From: JAGMXM01 sp964458325
GTDB lineage: Bacteria; Verrucomicrobiota; Verrucomicrobiia; Limisphaerales; UBA1319
Assembly (NCBI GenBank): GCA_964458325.1
Contig: CAYWIM010000091.1
Location: 1-17,891 of the forward strand
Reading direction: 5' to 3'
Length of the DNA: 17,891 nt
A program made the translations under genes and the position numbers. The notes under the pieces were generated by a model. That model was not told the origin of the DNA. It saw only the letters and a list, made by a program, of their open reading frames with translations, and searched no databases. Positions 1 to 8,297 of the stretch are shown here, piece by piece; position 1 is the stretch's first letter, and each line of letters starts with the position of its first letter.

Positions 1-85
1 CCGCAAGAATGGCGATGATCGCGATCACCACCAGCAGTTCGATCAGCGTGAAACCGCGCCGCATGGAGTGTCGGATCGTCCCCAC
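1..85 (-). CDS. Type IV prepilin / pseudopilin-like protein, N-terminal fragment (runs off the left edge)
   Basis: Only the first 28 codons or so are in the window. They encode a prepilin leader and the start of the hydrophobic helix: a short basic segment ending in RRG, then FTLIELLVVIAIIAIL. Prepilin peptidase would cut after the Gly and methylate the Phe; the Glu at +5 is present. Such proteins form type IV pili, type II secretion pseudopili or, in PVC bacteria, large families of exported proteins sharing only this helix; the missing C-terminal part would decide. I prefer the GTG at 85-83, because a GGAGAGG Shine-Dalgarno sequence (94-100) sits 8 bases upstream. The ATG at 64-62 would also give a normal leader but has no ribosome binding site. 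The gene starts 20 bases after the rho stop codon, so cotranscription with rho is possible. Confidence 0.85.
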   Translation of the reverse strand, partial: MGTIRHSMRRGFTLIELLVVIAIIAILA

Positions 86-104
86 ACTTGAAACCTCTCC
101 CCGT

Positions 105-1820
105 TCAGGTGATCGTGGCGCCGACGCTGAGGAGGAACTCGATGTTCGATTGGGTTTGCTTGAGCTTCTTCAGGATCAGCTCCATGGCCTCGACGGGCGG
201 GACGCCGGTGAGGGCGCGGCGGAGGACGACCACACGGGCGAATTCGTCGGGATGATACAGGAGCTCCTCCTTGCGGGTCCCGGAGAGCTCGATGTTGATC
301 GAAGGGAAGATGCGGCGCTCGACCAGGTGGCGGTCGAGGTTGACCTCCATGTTGCCGGTCCCCTTGAACTCCTCGAAGATGACCTCGTCCATGCGGGAAC
401 CGGTGTCGATGAGGGCGGTGGCGATGATGGTGAGCGAGCCGCCTTCCTCGATGTTGCGGGCGGCGCCGAAGAATCGTTTGGGCTTGTGCAGCGCGTTGGC
501 ATCGACACCGCCGGAGAGGATCTTGCCCGAGTGGGGCTGGACGGTGTTGTAGGCGCGGGCCAGACGGGTGATCGAGTCCAGGAGAATCACCACGTCCCGC
601 TTGCGCTCGACCATTCGTTTGGCCTTTTCGATGACCATCTCGGCGACCTGGATGTGGCGCTCGGGCGGCTCGTCGAACGTCGAGCTGACGACCTCGGCCG
701 GCTTGCAGGTCCGCTCCATGTCGGTCACCTCTTCGGGCCGCTCGTCGATCAGTAGGATGAACAGGTAGGCCTCGGGGTTGTTCTTGAGGATGGCGTTGGC
801 AAGCTTCTGCATGAGGATGGTCTTGCCCGTGCGAGGCGGCGCAACGATCAGGCCGCGGGTCCCTTTGCCCAAGGGGCAGACCAGGTCCATGACCCGTGTG
901 GACAGCTCGTCGGGGACCGTCTCGAGCAGAAACCGCTTGTTCGGAAAAAGCGGCGTGAGATTGTCGAAATGGGTGCGGTCCTTGGCCCGTTCGGGATCTT
1001 CCTTGTCGATGGCCTCGATCTTCAGGAGGGCGAAGAACCGCTCCTTTTCCTTGGGCGGCCGGATCTGGCCCGCGATCTGGTTGCCAGTCTGCAGGTTGAA
1101 CCGCCGGATCTGCGACGGCGAGACATAGATGTCCTCCGGACAGGGCAGGTAGTTGAAGCTCTGCGACCGCAGAAATCCGAAGCCGTCGGGCAGGATCTCG
1201 AGAACCCCCTCGGAGAACATGATCCCGCTGCGCTCGGCGTTGTGCTGCAGGATTTGGAAGATCAGCTCGTGCTTCTTGAGCGTGCCGAAATTCTCGATGC
1301 CGAACTCGCGCGCCATCTGATTCAGCTCGGGCATGGGCATGGCCTGGAGCTGGCTGATATTGAGGGCGTGGGCGCGGGCTTCGGGGCTGGGAGGCGCGAT
1401 GGGCTCTTCCTCCTCCTCGGGCATCTCGGGCGGGGCCACCGCGCGGCCAGCCTCGGTCGATGGCATTTCGATCAGGCCGGATCGGTTGGCTTGCGGGAAG
1501 GGGCTCCCGCCACCGCGCCTCGATGGCATCCCGTGCCCGTGCCCCCCGAGATGGCGGGGGCGGCGATGGGGGTGATGCATATAGGCTTTCCCCTTGGCGG
1601 GCGGAGGGGCAGCGGGGGTTGCCTTGGGCGGAGCCGCGGCGGCGTCATGGACGGCGGGGGCTGGCGAACCGGCTGGCTCGACCTCGACAGGCGGAGGCGC
1701 GGCGGCGGCGGCGGCAACCGGGTTGGCCGGAGACGGTGCTGGGGTGGAATCGGCCGGCCTCTCGGGCTGGCTCTTGACACGACCGCGAGGCTTCGCGGCT
1801 TTCTTGACGATCCGTGGCAT
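105..1820 (-). CDS. rho: Transcription termination factor Rho with long N-terminal extension
   Basis: Rho is the hexameric RNA-dependent ATPase that loads on C-rich nascent RNA and terminates transcription. The 571-residue protein has a Rho_N helical domain (about 152-194), a cold-shock-like RNA-binding domain (about 203-268) and a RecA-type ATPase core. In the core, the Walker A motif APPRTGKT lies at 327-334 and the Walker B strand VVILLDSITR at 410-419, followed by the conserved segment around SGGVDANALHKPKRFFGAAR and the EEFKGTGNME region. Residues 1-150 are an added Ala/Pro-rich, basic and His/Gly-rich stretch with an EEEEE run at 135-139; E. coli Rho has about 419 residues and lacks it. 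The start is the first ATG; no strong Shine-Dalgarno is visible in front of it. A 178-base gap separates it from the fusion gene upstream, so it may have its own promoter. Confidence 0.97.
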   Translation of the reverse strand: MPRIVKKAAKPRGRVKSQPERPADSTPAPSPANPVAAAAAAPPPVEVEPAGSPAPAVHDAAAAPPKATPAAPPPAKGKAYMHHPHRRPRHLGGHGHGMPSRRGGGSPFPQANRSGLIEMPSTEAGRAVAPPEMPEEEEEPIAPPSPEARAHALNISQLQAMPMPELNQMAREFGIENFGTLKKHELIFQILQHNAERSGIMFSEGVLEILPDGFGFLRSQSFNYLPCPEDIYVSPSQIRRFNLQTGNQIAGQIRPPKEKERFFALLKIEAIDKEDPERAKDRTHFDNLTPLFPNKRFLLETVPDELSTRVMDLVCPLGKGTRGLIVAPPRTGKTILMQKLANAILKNNPEAYLFILLIDERPEEVTDMERTCKPAEVVSSTFDEPPERHIQVAEMVIEKAKRMVERKRDVVILLDSITRLARAYNTVQPHSGKILSGGVDANALHKPKRFFGAARNIEEGGSLTIIATALIDTGSRMDEVIFEEFKGTGNMEVNLDRHLVERRIFPSINIELSGTRKEELLYHPDEFARVVVLRRALTGVPPVEAMELILKKLKQTQSNIEFLLSVGATIT

Positions 1821-1973
1821 AACAACAACTCAGTGATCTTTGACAATCCGACAAATAAACAGACCCCCGATCCATCCGGTCCCCATTGCCGCTGGCGGTC
1901 TCCTCTGGGGACCCTTTGTTCACCCTCCCTGCGTGCCAGACTGCCCATCGAACCAGCGCCTCGAGCATTCCGC

Positions 1974-2020
1974 TCCGGCGCCGGACGGGAGGAAATTCCT
2001 AATATGGTAAGGGGAATTTC
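1974..2020 (-). terminator. Inverted repeats at the end of the phosphatase-RpiB-SHMT gene
   Basis: An 8-base perfect inverted repeat, gaaattcc (1992-1999) and ggaatttc (2013-2020), straddles the stop codon of the fusion gene with a 13-base loop. Just downstream on the minus strand lies the 12-base palindrome tccggcgccgga (1974-1985). No U-tract follows, so this is at best a weak or Rho-assisted 3' end, and it may be coincidental. Confidence 0.25.
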
Positions 2021-4143
2021 GCGGTTAACTCGAGGACACGTTGCCGCACGTTCCGGGCGACGTCAAGGTTTTTAGGATCGAGGAGGACCTCGCTGATCAT
2101 GTCGGCGACAGCGGCCATTTCGGGTTCTTTCATGCCCCGGGTGGTAGTGGCGGGCGTGCCGAGGCGGATCCCGCTTGCCTGGAAGGGGGAACGGGTCTCG
2201 AAGGGGATGGTGTTCTTGTTGACGGTGATACCGGCTTCGTCCAGGGCGATCTGGCACTCTTTGCCCGTGAATCCCCGGGCGCCCACGTCGACCAGCATCA
2301 GATGATTGTCCGTCCCGCCGCTGACGAGGCGGTGGCCGTTATGCTGCAGCCCATGGGCAAGGGCTTGGGCGTTGCGGACAATCTGTTGCTGGTAGGCTTT
2401 GAAATCGGGCTGGAGCGCTTCCTGGAAACAGACCGCTTTGGCGGCAATCACGTGCATCAGCGGCCCGCCCTGGACGCCGGGGAATGTCTGCGAATCGATT
2501 TCCTTGGCGTATTTCGCGGAACAGAGGATGAGGCCGCCTCGGGGGCCGCGAAGGGTTTTGTGGGTGGTGGTGGTGATGAAGTCGGCATGGCCGACTGGCG
2601 TGGGATGGATGCCGGCCACGACCAGGCCGGCGATGTGGGCGATGTCCGCCAGGAGATAAGCCCCCGTCTCCCGAGCAATCTCGCCCAGCCGGGCAAAATC
2701 GATGATGCGGGGGTAGGCGCTGGCGCCCACAGTGATCATCCGGGGGCGGTGCTCGAGGGCCAGCCGGGCGACCTCGTTGTAATCGATCCGCTCGTCGGCC
2801 TGGCTCACCCCATAGTGGACCACGCGGAAGAACCGGCCGGAGAAATTCGCCTGGTTCCCATGGGTGAGATGCCCGCCATGGCTGAGGTTCATGGTGAGAA
2901 TCTGGTCGCCGGGCTTCAGGAAGGCGAAATAGACGATCATGTTGGCGGCGCTTCCCGAGTGGGGCTGCACGTTGGCATGCTCGACGCCGAACAGCCGGCG
3001 GGCGCGGTCCATGGCCAGCTGCTCGATCGCATCCATGTTTTCGCAGCCGCCATACCAGCGCTTGCCGGGATAGCCCTCGGCATATTTGTTGGTCAGGACC
3101 GATCCCTGGGCCCGCATGACGGCCGGGCTGGCGAAGTTCTCGCTGGCGATCAGCTCGATATTGTCGTGCTGCCGCTGCCGCTCGCGGGCAATGGCATCCT
3201 CGATCTCCGGATCCGCCAGCCCCAGGGCGGCCGCCGAGGCGTCCATCTTCCCCACGCGCCGCTGGTGGCGGCCGCCTTCGAACTGGGCGCTCAAGAAGGC
3301 ATCCACAATGGGGCGGGCTTGGTCGGCCGTCACATGGGACGCGCCCAGGCAAAGGATGTTGGCGTCATTGTGCTGGCGGGCGAGCGTGGCGCCGGCGGCG
3401 TCCGTGACCAGGGCGGCGCGGATGCCGGGGAATTTGTTGGCGCTCATGCTCATGCCCAGGCCGGTCATGCAGACCAGCAGGCCGAACTGGGCCTTGCGAT
3501 CGAGGATCTCCCGGGCAACCGCCTGGGCAAAATCGGGGTAGTCGGCCGCTTCACCCGAAAACGCGCCCAGATCATGGACGGCGAATCCGCGCTGCTGGAG
3601 GTGGGCCTTGAGCTCTTGCTTGAGCGGAAACCCGCGGTGATCGGAACCGAGGGCGATCGCCGGAGGCGTGTTCTCGAGGGGGAGAGCGGAACGATTCTGT
3701 TCGATGAATTGGAGCATGGAGGGTATGGCTTTGACGAGTTGGTCGCGGCAGGAGACGTAGACATCGTAGGATCCACCGATGGGATCGGGGATTTCACGCG
3801 GTTCGGCCGGATCGGCGAATTCGCAGGCCAGAAAGGTTTTCTCGACGGCCTGGGGGAACATGAGGTTGATCGCGTCGATGTGGGCGTGGGTCATGCCGAA
3901 GATGTAATCGGCGGACTCGACCATCTGGTGCGTGAGCTGTCGGCTGGAATGGGACGAGATGTCCAAACCCACCTCGCGCATGACCCGGGTGGCCAGGGTG
4001 CTGGCTGAAAGGCCGTTGATAGCGCCCAGGCCGGCGGAGAGGACGCGGTACTCGCCGCGGCCGCGGGCGGCGTGCCGAAAAAGAGCCTCCGCCATCGGAC
4101 TGCGGCATACGTTCCCCGTGCAAATAAACAGGATTGTCTTCAT
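1999..4143 (-). CDS. Trifunctional fusion: low-molecular-weight phosphatase, ribose-5-phosphate isomerase B, serine hydroxymethyltransferase
   Basis: One uninterrupted 714-residue frame holds three complete domains. Residues 1-150 are a low-molecular-weight protein phosphatase: P-loop CTGNVCRS with Cys8 and Arg14, and the general-acid Asp-Pro at 120-121. Residues 162-298 are an RpiB/LacAB isomerase: IALGSDHRGF, the CMTGLGMSMSANK loop with catalytic Cys225, RQHNDANI with His258, and the usual RpiB ending GGRHQRRV. Residues 301-714 are a full-length PLP-dependent SHMT (serine + THF to glycine + methylene-THF): IELIASENF, LADIAHIAGL with Asp500, and THKTLRGPRGG with PLP-lysine 529. I start at ATG 4143, where homology begins; the frame is open to 4356, but those 71 codons overlap the preceding gene and resemble nothing. 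That gene ends 43 bases upstream. RpiB has no start codon of its own at its domain border; SHMT has an internal Met300 (3246) that could allow some separate initiation, without a well-spaced ribosome binding site. Confidence 0.93.
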   Translation of the reverse strand: MKTILFICTGNVCRSPMAEALFRHAARGRGEYRVLSAGLGAINGLSASTLATRVMREVGLDISSHSSRQLTHQMVESADYIFGMTHAHIDAINLMFPQAVEKTFLACEFADPAEPREIPDPIGGSYDVYVSCRDQLVKAIPSMLQFIEQNRSALPLENTPPAIALGSDHRGFPLKQELKAHLQQRGFAVHDLGAFSGEAADYPDFAQAVAREILDRKAQFGLLVCMTGLGMSMSANKFPGIRAALVTDAAGATLARQHNDANILCLGASHVTADQARPIVDAFLSAQFEGGRHQRRVGKMDASAAALGLADPEIEDAIARERQRQHDNIELIASENFASPAVMRAQGSVLTNKYAEGYPGKRWYGGCENMDAIEQLAMDRARRLFGVEHANVQPHSGSAANMIVYFAFLKPGDQILTMNLSHGGHLTHGNQANFSGRFFRVVHYGVSQADERIDYNEVARLALEHRPRMITVGASAYPRIIDFARLGEIARETGAYLLADIAHIAGLVVAGIHPTPVGHADFITTTTHKTLRGPRGGLILCSAKYAKEIDSQTFPGVQGGPLMHVIAAKAVCFQEALQPDFKAYQQQIVRNAQALAHGLQHNGHRLVSGGTDNHLMLVDVGARGFTGKECQIALDEAGITVNKNTIPFETRSPFQASGIRLGTPATTTRGMKEPEMAAVADMISEVLLDPKNLDVARNVRQRVLELTAKFPLPY

Positions 4144-4186
4144 GCGAATCCGATCGCCAACACGTTGGCGTCTGTGCGATGGCTTT

Positions 4187-5242
4187 TCAAGGATTCTTGC
4201 GGGGCGATCGAATGATCTCGATCGCTTTGAGCAGGTCGATCGCTCGAGCCAGAACCGGGTCGCGGACAACGGCCGGCGGCTGCGGCGCATCCGATTCCGC
4301 TTCGGCCTCGGGATCGTCGGCGGCAATCTGCCTCTGGCGGTCCAGCTCGGCTTCATTGAGACGCGCGCGCGGGGGGAGGTTGGTCGAGGAGAGGACGGTC
4401 GTGCGTCCGCTCAAGGCCGCCGGCGCCGTGTAAGGCTCGCGATACAGCGCGGATTCGAGATCGGGATCCACTTCGACCGGAATGTCGGGATCGAGGCTGG
4501 CCAGCGGGATGCTCCGGCCTTCGCCCGTGCGGAGAGCCTCGGCGGCGATCCAGATTTTTTGGCCTGTTGGCAGGGCGCACTCGCGATACACGGCGGCCTG
4601 GCCGGCCGTGGGGGAGCCGATGAGCAGTGCGGCGTCAGTCTGGCGGAGGACCGCCGCCAGAGCCTCGGCGGCCCCGGTGGTGCGGCGGTTCACCAGGACC
4701 ACGAGCGACTGGCGCCAGGCATTGGTTCTGCCCGTCGAATGAACCTGCCGATCCCCCCAGGCGAGCAGCGTAACCGGCCGGTCGCAAAACAGATCTGCGA
4801 TCGATGCCGCGGCCGCGAAATCGCGCCCGTTGGCGTATCGAAGATCGAGAACGACTCCCTTGATGGGCGCCTCGCTGTCGAGTCGCTGCAGGCTGGCGTC
4901 CAGCTCGGAGGCGGATTCCGCGCCCAGGCGCTCGAGACGGAGGTAGGCGATGCCCGGATCGAAGCGGTGCAAGCGCGTCACCGGCGATTGCCCGGCGGCG
5001 GATGCCCCGGGATCGCTCGCCGGGGATTCGAGCCGGACCAGCGGATGCAGCTCGCGTAAAAATCCGCGGGCCGCCGCCGCGTTGAGATCCAGATCGGCCG
5101 GCCGCGCCAGATTGGTGCGGACCAGGTGAAACAAATCGTCAAACGGCGGCCAGCTTTCAGGCGGCCTCTCGGCGGCCGAAGCTGCCAGGGCCGCCGCAGC
5201 CGCCAGCGCCGCTGCGGCTGTGTTCTTGAGCAAAACATTCAT
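4187..5242 (-). CDS. Exported S41-peptidase-like protein with degenerate active site
   Basis: The 351-residue protein has a signal peptide (basic start, Ala-rich core to about residue 24) and the core layout of C-terminal processing peptidases (family S41): strand KGVVLDLR at 128-135, LVNRRTTGAAEALA at 183-196, and a third segment from 206 on, LLIGSPTAGQAAVYRE through ALRTGEGRSI. In active S41 enzymes the second segment reads TASASE with the nucleophile Ser, and the third reads TFGKGSVQ with the general-base Lys. Here those positions are Gly190 and Gln215, so I infer a catalytically dead homologue, perhaps a binding or scaffold protein in the cell envelope. No PDZ domain is apparent. The acidic, Pro-rich tail ends in a DPVLARAIDLLKAI helix typical of the family's C-terminus. 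Its ATG overlaps the purD stop codon (ATGA), so it is translationally coupled to purD. Confidence 0.8.
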   Translation of the reverse strand: MNVLLKNTAAAALAAAAALAASAAERPPESWPPFDDLFHLVRTNLARPADLDLNAAAARGFLRELHPLVRLESPASDPGASAAGQSPVTRLHRFDPGIAYLRLERLGAESASELDASLQRLDSEAPIKGVVLDLRYANGRDFAAAASIADLFCDRPVTLLAWGDRQVHSTGRTNAWRQSLVVLVNRRTTGAAEALAAVLRQTDAALLIGSPTAGQAAVYRECALPTGQKIWIAAEALRTGEGRSIPLASLDPDIPVEVDPDLESALYREPYTAPAALSGRTTVLSSTNLPPRARLNEAELDRQRQIAADDPEAEAESDAPQPPAVVRDPVLARAIDLLKAIEIIRSPRKNP

Positions 5243-6558
5243 GTCGGATCCATCCGTTCCTGTCCGTGTGTCCGGGTTCGCTCCCCGATGTCACGCCGGT
5301 AATGGGCGCCGTCGAACCGAATCCGCTCGACCGCCCGATAGGCGATTTCGCGGGCGGCGCCGAGGCCGGCTGCCCAGGCGGTGACTCCCACCACCCGGCC
5401 CCCCGCGGTGACCATCTCGTCTCCGGCCCGCGCGGTCCCGGCGTGAAAGACCTTCACATTTGGCCAGGAGGCGACATCCGTCAAGCCTCGGATCGGCTGC
5501 CCTTTGGGATAGGAGCCCGGGTAGCCGGGCGATGCCATGACCACGCAGATCGCCGTGTCCGGCCGCCAGCGAAGCCCCTGCCGGTCCAAGGTCCCCTCGA
5601 TGCATGCCTCGCACAGGTCGATCAGGTCATTGTCCAGTCGGGCCAGATACACCTGGGTCTCCGGGTCCCCAAAGCGGGCGTTGAACTCGAGGACCTTGGG
5701 CCCTTGGCGGGTGAGCATAAGCCCCGGATACAGGATGCCCCGGTAGTCGATGCCTTCGGATCGGCAGCCATCGAGCCAGGGCCGGATGATCTCGCGCTGG
5801 ATCCGATCGATCCCCGCCTCGTCCAGGAATGGGGTCGGGCTGTAGGCGCCCATGCCGCCGGTGTTGGGGCCCTGGTCACCGTCGCGCGCCTGCTTGTGAT
5901 CCTGGGACGTGGGAAACAGAAGGGCCGTCTTCCCATCCACCATCGCGTGAAGCGAGACCTCGATCCCTTCGAGAAATTCCTGGATCACCACCGAGCATCC
6001 CGCGGCCCCATGGACACGCCGGACCAGGAAATCGTCGATCGCCTCCGCCGCCTCCGCCATCGAGGCGCAAACGCGAACTCCTTTGCCGAGCGCAAGCCCG
6101 TCGGCCTTGACCGCGCAGCGGCCCTCGAGCGATTCGGCGAACCCGCGTGCGGGCTCGGGCTCGGAGAACGTCGCGGCGCGAGCGGTGGGGATTCCGTGCC
6201 GCTCCATGAACTGCTGCGCAAACACCTTGGACGACTCGAACCGGGCGGCCTTGCGGTTCGGGCCCCAGACGCGAAGGCCCGCGGACTGGAAGAGGTCGAC
6301 GATGCCCATCGCCAGCGGATTGTCAGGGCCGACGAGGGTCAGGTCCGGATGCCGCTGGCGGGCGAACTCGAGCAGCCGCGGAAGATCCTCGGCGCCGATC
6401 GGCGCGCACTCGACGGGCCGTCCATCTCGAGCCAGCCGTTCGAGAGCGATGCCCGCGTTGCCCGGCGCGCACCACACCGCCGTCGCCCGAGGCGATTGCG
6501 CCACTTTCCAGACCAGGGCGTGCTCGCGCCCCCCCGACCCGATCACCAGGATCTTCAT
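5239..6558 (-). CDS. purD: Phosphoribosylamine-glycine ligase (GAR synthetase)
   Basis: PurD joins 5-phosphoribosylamine and glycine with ATP, the second step of de novo purine synthesis. The 439-residue length fits the family. Visible signatures are the N-terminal GSGGREHAL (7-15), the ATP-grasp lysine segment KADGLALGKGV (151-161), QEFLEGIEVSLHA, the family signature GPNTGGMGAYSP (230-241) and the metal/ATP segment EFNARFGDPETQ (291-302). The start is placed at ATG 6558, which gives the canonical MKILVIGSGG beginning. The frame extends 7 codons further to a TTG at 6579 without a ribosome binding site. The stop overlaps the next gene by 4 bases. The upstream TPR gene ends 45 bases away. Confidence 0.97.
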   Translation of the reverse strand: MKILVIGSGGREHALVWKVAQSPRATAVWCAPGNAGIALERLARDGRPVECAPIGAEDLPRLLEFARQRHPDLTLVGPDNPLAMGIVDLFQSAGLRVWGPNRKAARFESSKVFAQQFMERHGIPTARAATFSEPEPARGFAESLEGRCAVKADGLALGKGVRVCASMAEAAEAIDDFLVRRVHGAAGCSVVIQEFLEGIEVSLHAMVDGKTALLFPTSQDHKQARDGDQGPNTGGMGAYSPTPFLDEAGIDRIQREIIRPWLDGCRSEGIDYRGILYPGLMLTRQGPKVLEFNARFGDPETQVYLARLDNDLIDLCEACIEGTLDRQGLRWRPDTAICVVMASPGYPGSYPKGQPIRGLTDVASWPNVKVFHAGTARAGDEMVTAGGRVVGVTAWAAGLGAAREIAYRAVERIRFDGAHYRRDIGERTRTHGQERMDPT

Positions 6559-6603
6559 ATCACGGGCGGATTCAAGCAAATGGGCGCGCGGAATCCAAGC
6601 AAA

Positions 6604-8268
6604 CTAAGGGTCTGCGGATTCAAGTTTGCGCTCGATTCGCGGATCGGGCTCGAGCTCGAGGGCGCGGCGCCAGGCGTTGCGGGCGTCGCCGCGCCGGCCC
6701 AGGGCCGCCAGAACGTCGCCCAAATGGTCGAGCAGGACCGGATCCGGCGCCGGGTTCCGATCGACCGCCGCCAGCAGATAGGGCAGCGCCTGGGCATGAT
6801 GCCCCTGCTGGTGAAGCACCCAGCCCAGGCTGTCGAGAAAGGCCGTGTTCTCCGGCTCGAGCCGGACGGCGCGCTCGATCAGCTCGCGGGATTCGTCGAG
6901 CCGGATCCCTTTTTCCGCCCACATGTATCCCAGGTAGTTGAGGGCCTCGGCGAAATCCGGCGCCCGCTCGAGGCAGCGGCGGAAATGGATTTCGGCGGCG
7001 GCCAGATCTCCCCGGCGCTCGCACGTTGCGCCCACCTGGAAATAGAATAGCGCCCCAAGCTGATTGGTGTCGCCGGCGCGCGCCTCGAGCTCGGCAGCGG
7101 TGAAATGGGCCAATGCCTGATCGTAATCCTCGAGCTCGCGCCAGGCCAGCGCGCTGTAATATTCGAGAGCGAACGTGCGCGGGAATTTGTCCCGGGCGCG
7201 CTCGATCGTGGCCAGGGCATCGCGGGGCTGTCCCAGGGAAAGCTGGGCCGCCGCCAGCTCGAAATACGCGGCTTCGAGGCCCGGATTGACGACCAGTGAG
7301 CGCCGGAAATGGTCGACCGCTCGAGGAAGGTCCCGCACGGCCATGGCCAGGGCGCCCAGGAGAAAATGGGCTTCGGGGTGGGTGGGATTCTTGCGCGCCA
7401 GGGCTTCGAGCTGAGCCTGCGCCTCCGACACCTCGCCCCGGCGCAGATAGATGCCCGCCAATCGCTCCTCGAGGCCGGGCCATCGCGGGAAATCGCGCTG
7501 CAGCCGCCGGTAGATCGCCACGGCGGGATCGTCCGCGCCCACTCGAGCATAGACATCGGCCATGTTCTGGAGGAGCAGCGGCGACTCCGACGGGCCTTGA
7601 GATGCTTGGTCGAGCAGCGCGACCGCATGCTTGCGCGTGTCGGCTGGATCGGTCTCGAGCACCGCAGCAAACCCGGCGTACATCCCCGCCAGCTCGACCA
7701 GGTGTTCCGGATCCGTGCGATGCGGCTGGCGAGCATCGGCCAGGGCGGCTCGCGCCTCCGGGATTCGCCCCTGGTCCAGCAGGAGCGCGATCAGCCGGCG
7801 GTGCGCCTCCAGCAGATCGGGTTTGCGTCGGATGGCCTCGCGGAAGGCGCTGATGGCCTCTTGGACCCGATCCCTCTGAACGTGGGCGGCGCCGAGCAGC
7901 AGGAAGACCTGGCCCGAGGCTTCCGGACGCGAGGCGGAGCGCGTCAGCAGCTCGTGCGCCGCGTCGGCCTGGTTCCGGGCTAGATATTGGCGGGCGACCT
8001 CGAGGACCAACGGCTCAAAAGCCGGATCTGCATCGGCAGCCAATCGCAAGTGTTCGAATGCTGCGTCGGTTTCGTTGTTGAGGACCAGGAGCAGGCCCGT
8101 CGCGAAGTGGGCTTGGGCGCGAACCGATGGATCGAGCGGCGGCATCGAACGATCGGTCTTCGGAACCACCGCAGCGGCCCGAGGCATCTCAAGCGCGCCG
8201 GCCATGAGGCCGTAGAGAATCGGCCCCCAAAATAGCCATCCACACATCCCCCAGCCAGGACGCCCCAT
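6604..8268 (-). CDS. Tetratricopeptide-repeat protein, membrane-anchored or exported
   Basis: The 554-residue protein starts with a hydrophobic segment (about residues 8-30, rich in Trp and Gly) that would act as signal or anchor. The rest is roughly a dozen TPR units with the usual G/A-Y/L-A-P pattern (for example LLGALAMAVRDLPRAVDHFRRSL). The C-terminal block ALNYLGYMWAEKG...LDESRELIERAV...AFLDSLGWVLHQQG...ALPYLLAA matches a recognisable subgroup of bacterial envelope TPR proteins, some annotated as outer-membrane lipoproteins. There is no convincing lipobox here. TPR proteins bind partners rather than catalyse; the partner is unknown. The start at 8268 is chosen because AGGAGG (8275-8280) lies 6 bases in front. 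An upstream ATG-less extension to 8373 would overlap the small ribosomal protein gene. Confidence 0.85.
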   Translation of the reverse strand: MGRPGWGMCGWLFWGPILYGLMAGALEMPRAAAVVPKTDRSMPPLDPSVRAQAHFATGLLLVLNNETDAAFEHLRLAADADPAFEPLVLEVARQYLARNQADAAHELLTRSASRPEASGQVFLLLGAAHVQRDRVQEAISAFREAIRRKPDLLEAHRRLIALLLDQGRIPEARAALADARQPHRTDPEHLVELAGMYAGFAAVLETDPADTRKHAVALLDQASQGPSESPLLLQNMADVYARVGADDPAVAIYRRLQRDFPRWPGLEERLAGIYLRRGEVSEAQAQLEALARKNPTHPEAHFLLGALAMAVRDLPRAVDHFRRSLVVNPGLEAAYFELAAAQLSLGQPRDALATIERARDKFPRTFALEYYSALAWRELEDYDQALAHFTAAELEARAGDTNQLGALFYFQVGATCERRGDLAAAEIHFRRCLERAPDFAEALNYLGYMWAEKGIRLDESRELIERAVRLEPENTAFLDSLGWVLHQQGHHAQALPYLLAAVDRNPAPDPVLLDHLGDVLAALGRRGDARNAWRRALELEPDPRIERKLESADP

Positions 8269-8274
8269 CCATGC

Positions 8275-8280
8275 CCTCCT
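8275..8280 (-). promoter_or_regulatory. Strong Shine-Dalgarno deciding the TPR gene start
   Basis: A perfect AGGAGG on the minus strand, 6 bases before the ATG at 8268-8266. It fixes the start of the TPR protein 35 codons inside the longest open frame and removes the overlap with the upstream small gene. Confidence 0.75.
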
Positions 8281-8297
8281 GCGGCCAACGACACAAC

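Noticed and set aside
1821..1998. A riboswitch or structured leader before rho
   Set aside because: I found only a short imperfect stem (ggtctcc/ggggacc) and a 12-base palindrome near the preceding gene's end; nothing matching a known riboswitch and no convincing promoter hexamers.
2041..4008. A 655-codon open frame on the plus strand opposite the phosphatase-RpiB-SHMT gene
   Set aside because: It is the complement of a gene with clear motifs in all three domains; its translation is compositionally biased (Gly/Asp/Val/His) and shows no family pattern. Long antisense frames are common in GC-rich DNA.
4144..4356. A 71-residue N-terminal extension of the fusion protein
   Set aside because: It overlaps the 3' end of the S41-like gene, is Arg/Ser/Pro-rich without homology, and the phosphatase starts canonically at MKTILFICTG.
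5266..7050. A 594-codon plus-strand frame opposite purD and the TPR gene
   Set aside because: It spans the complement of two genes with strong motifs and ignores their boundary; no recognisable domain.
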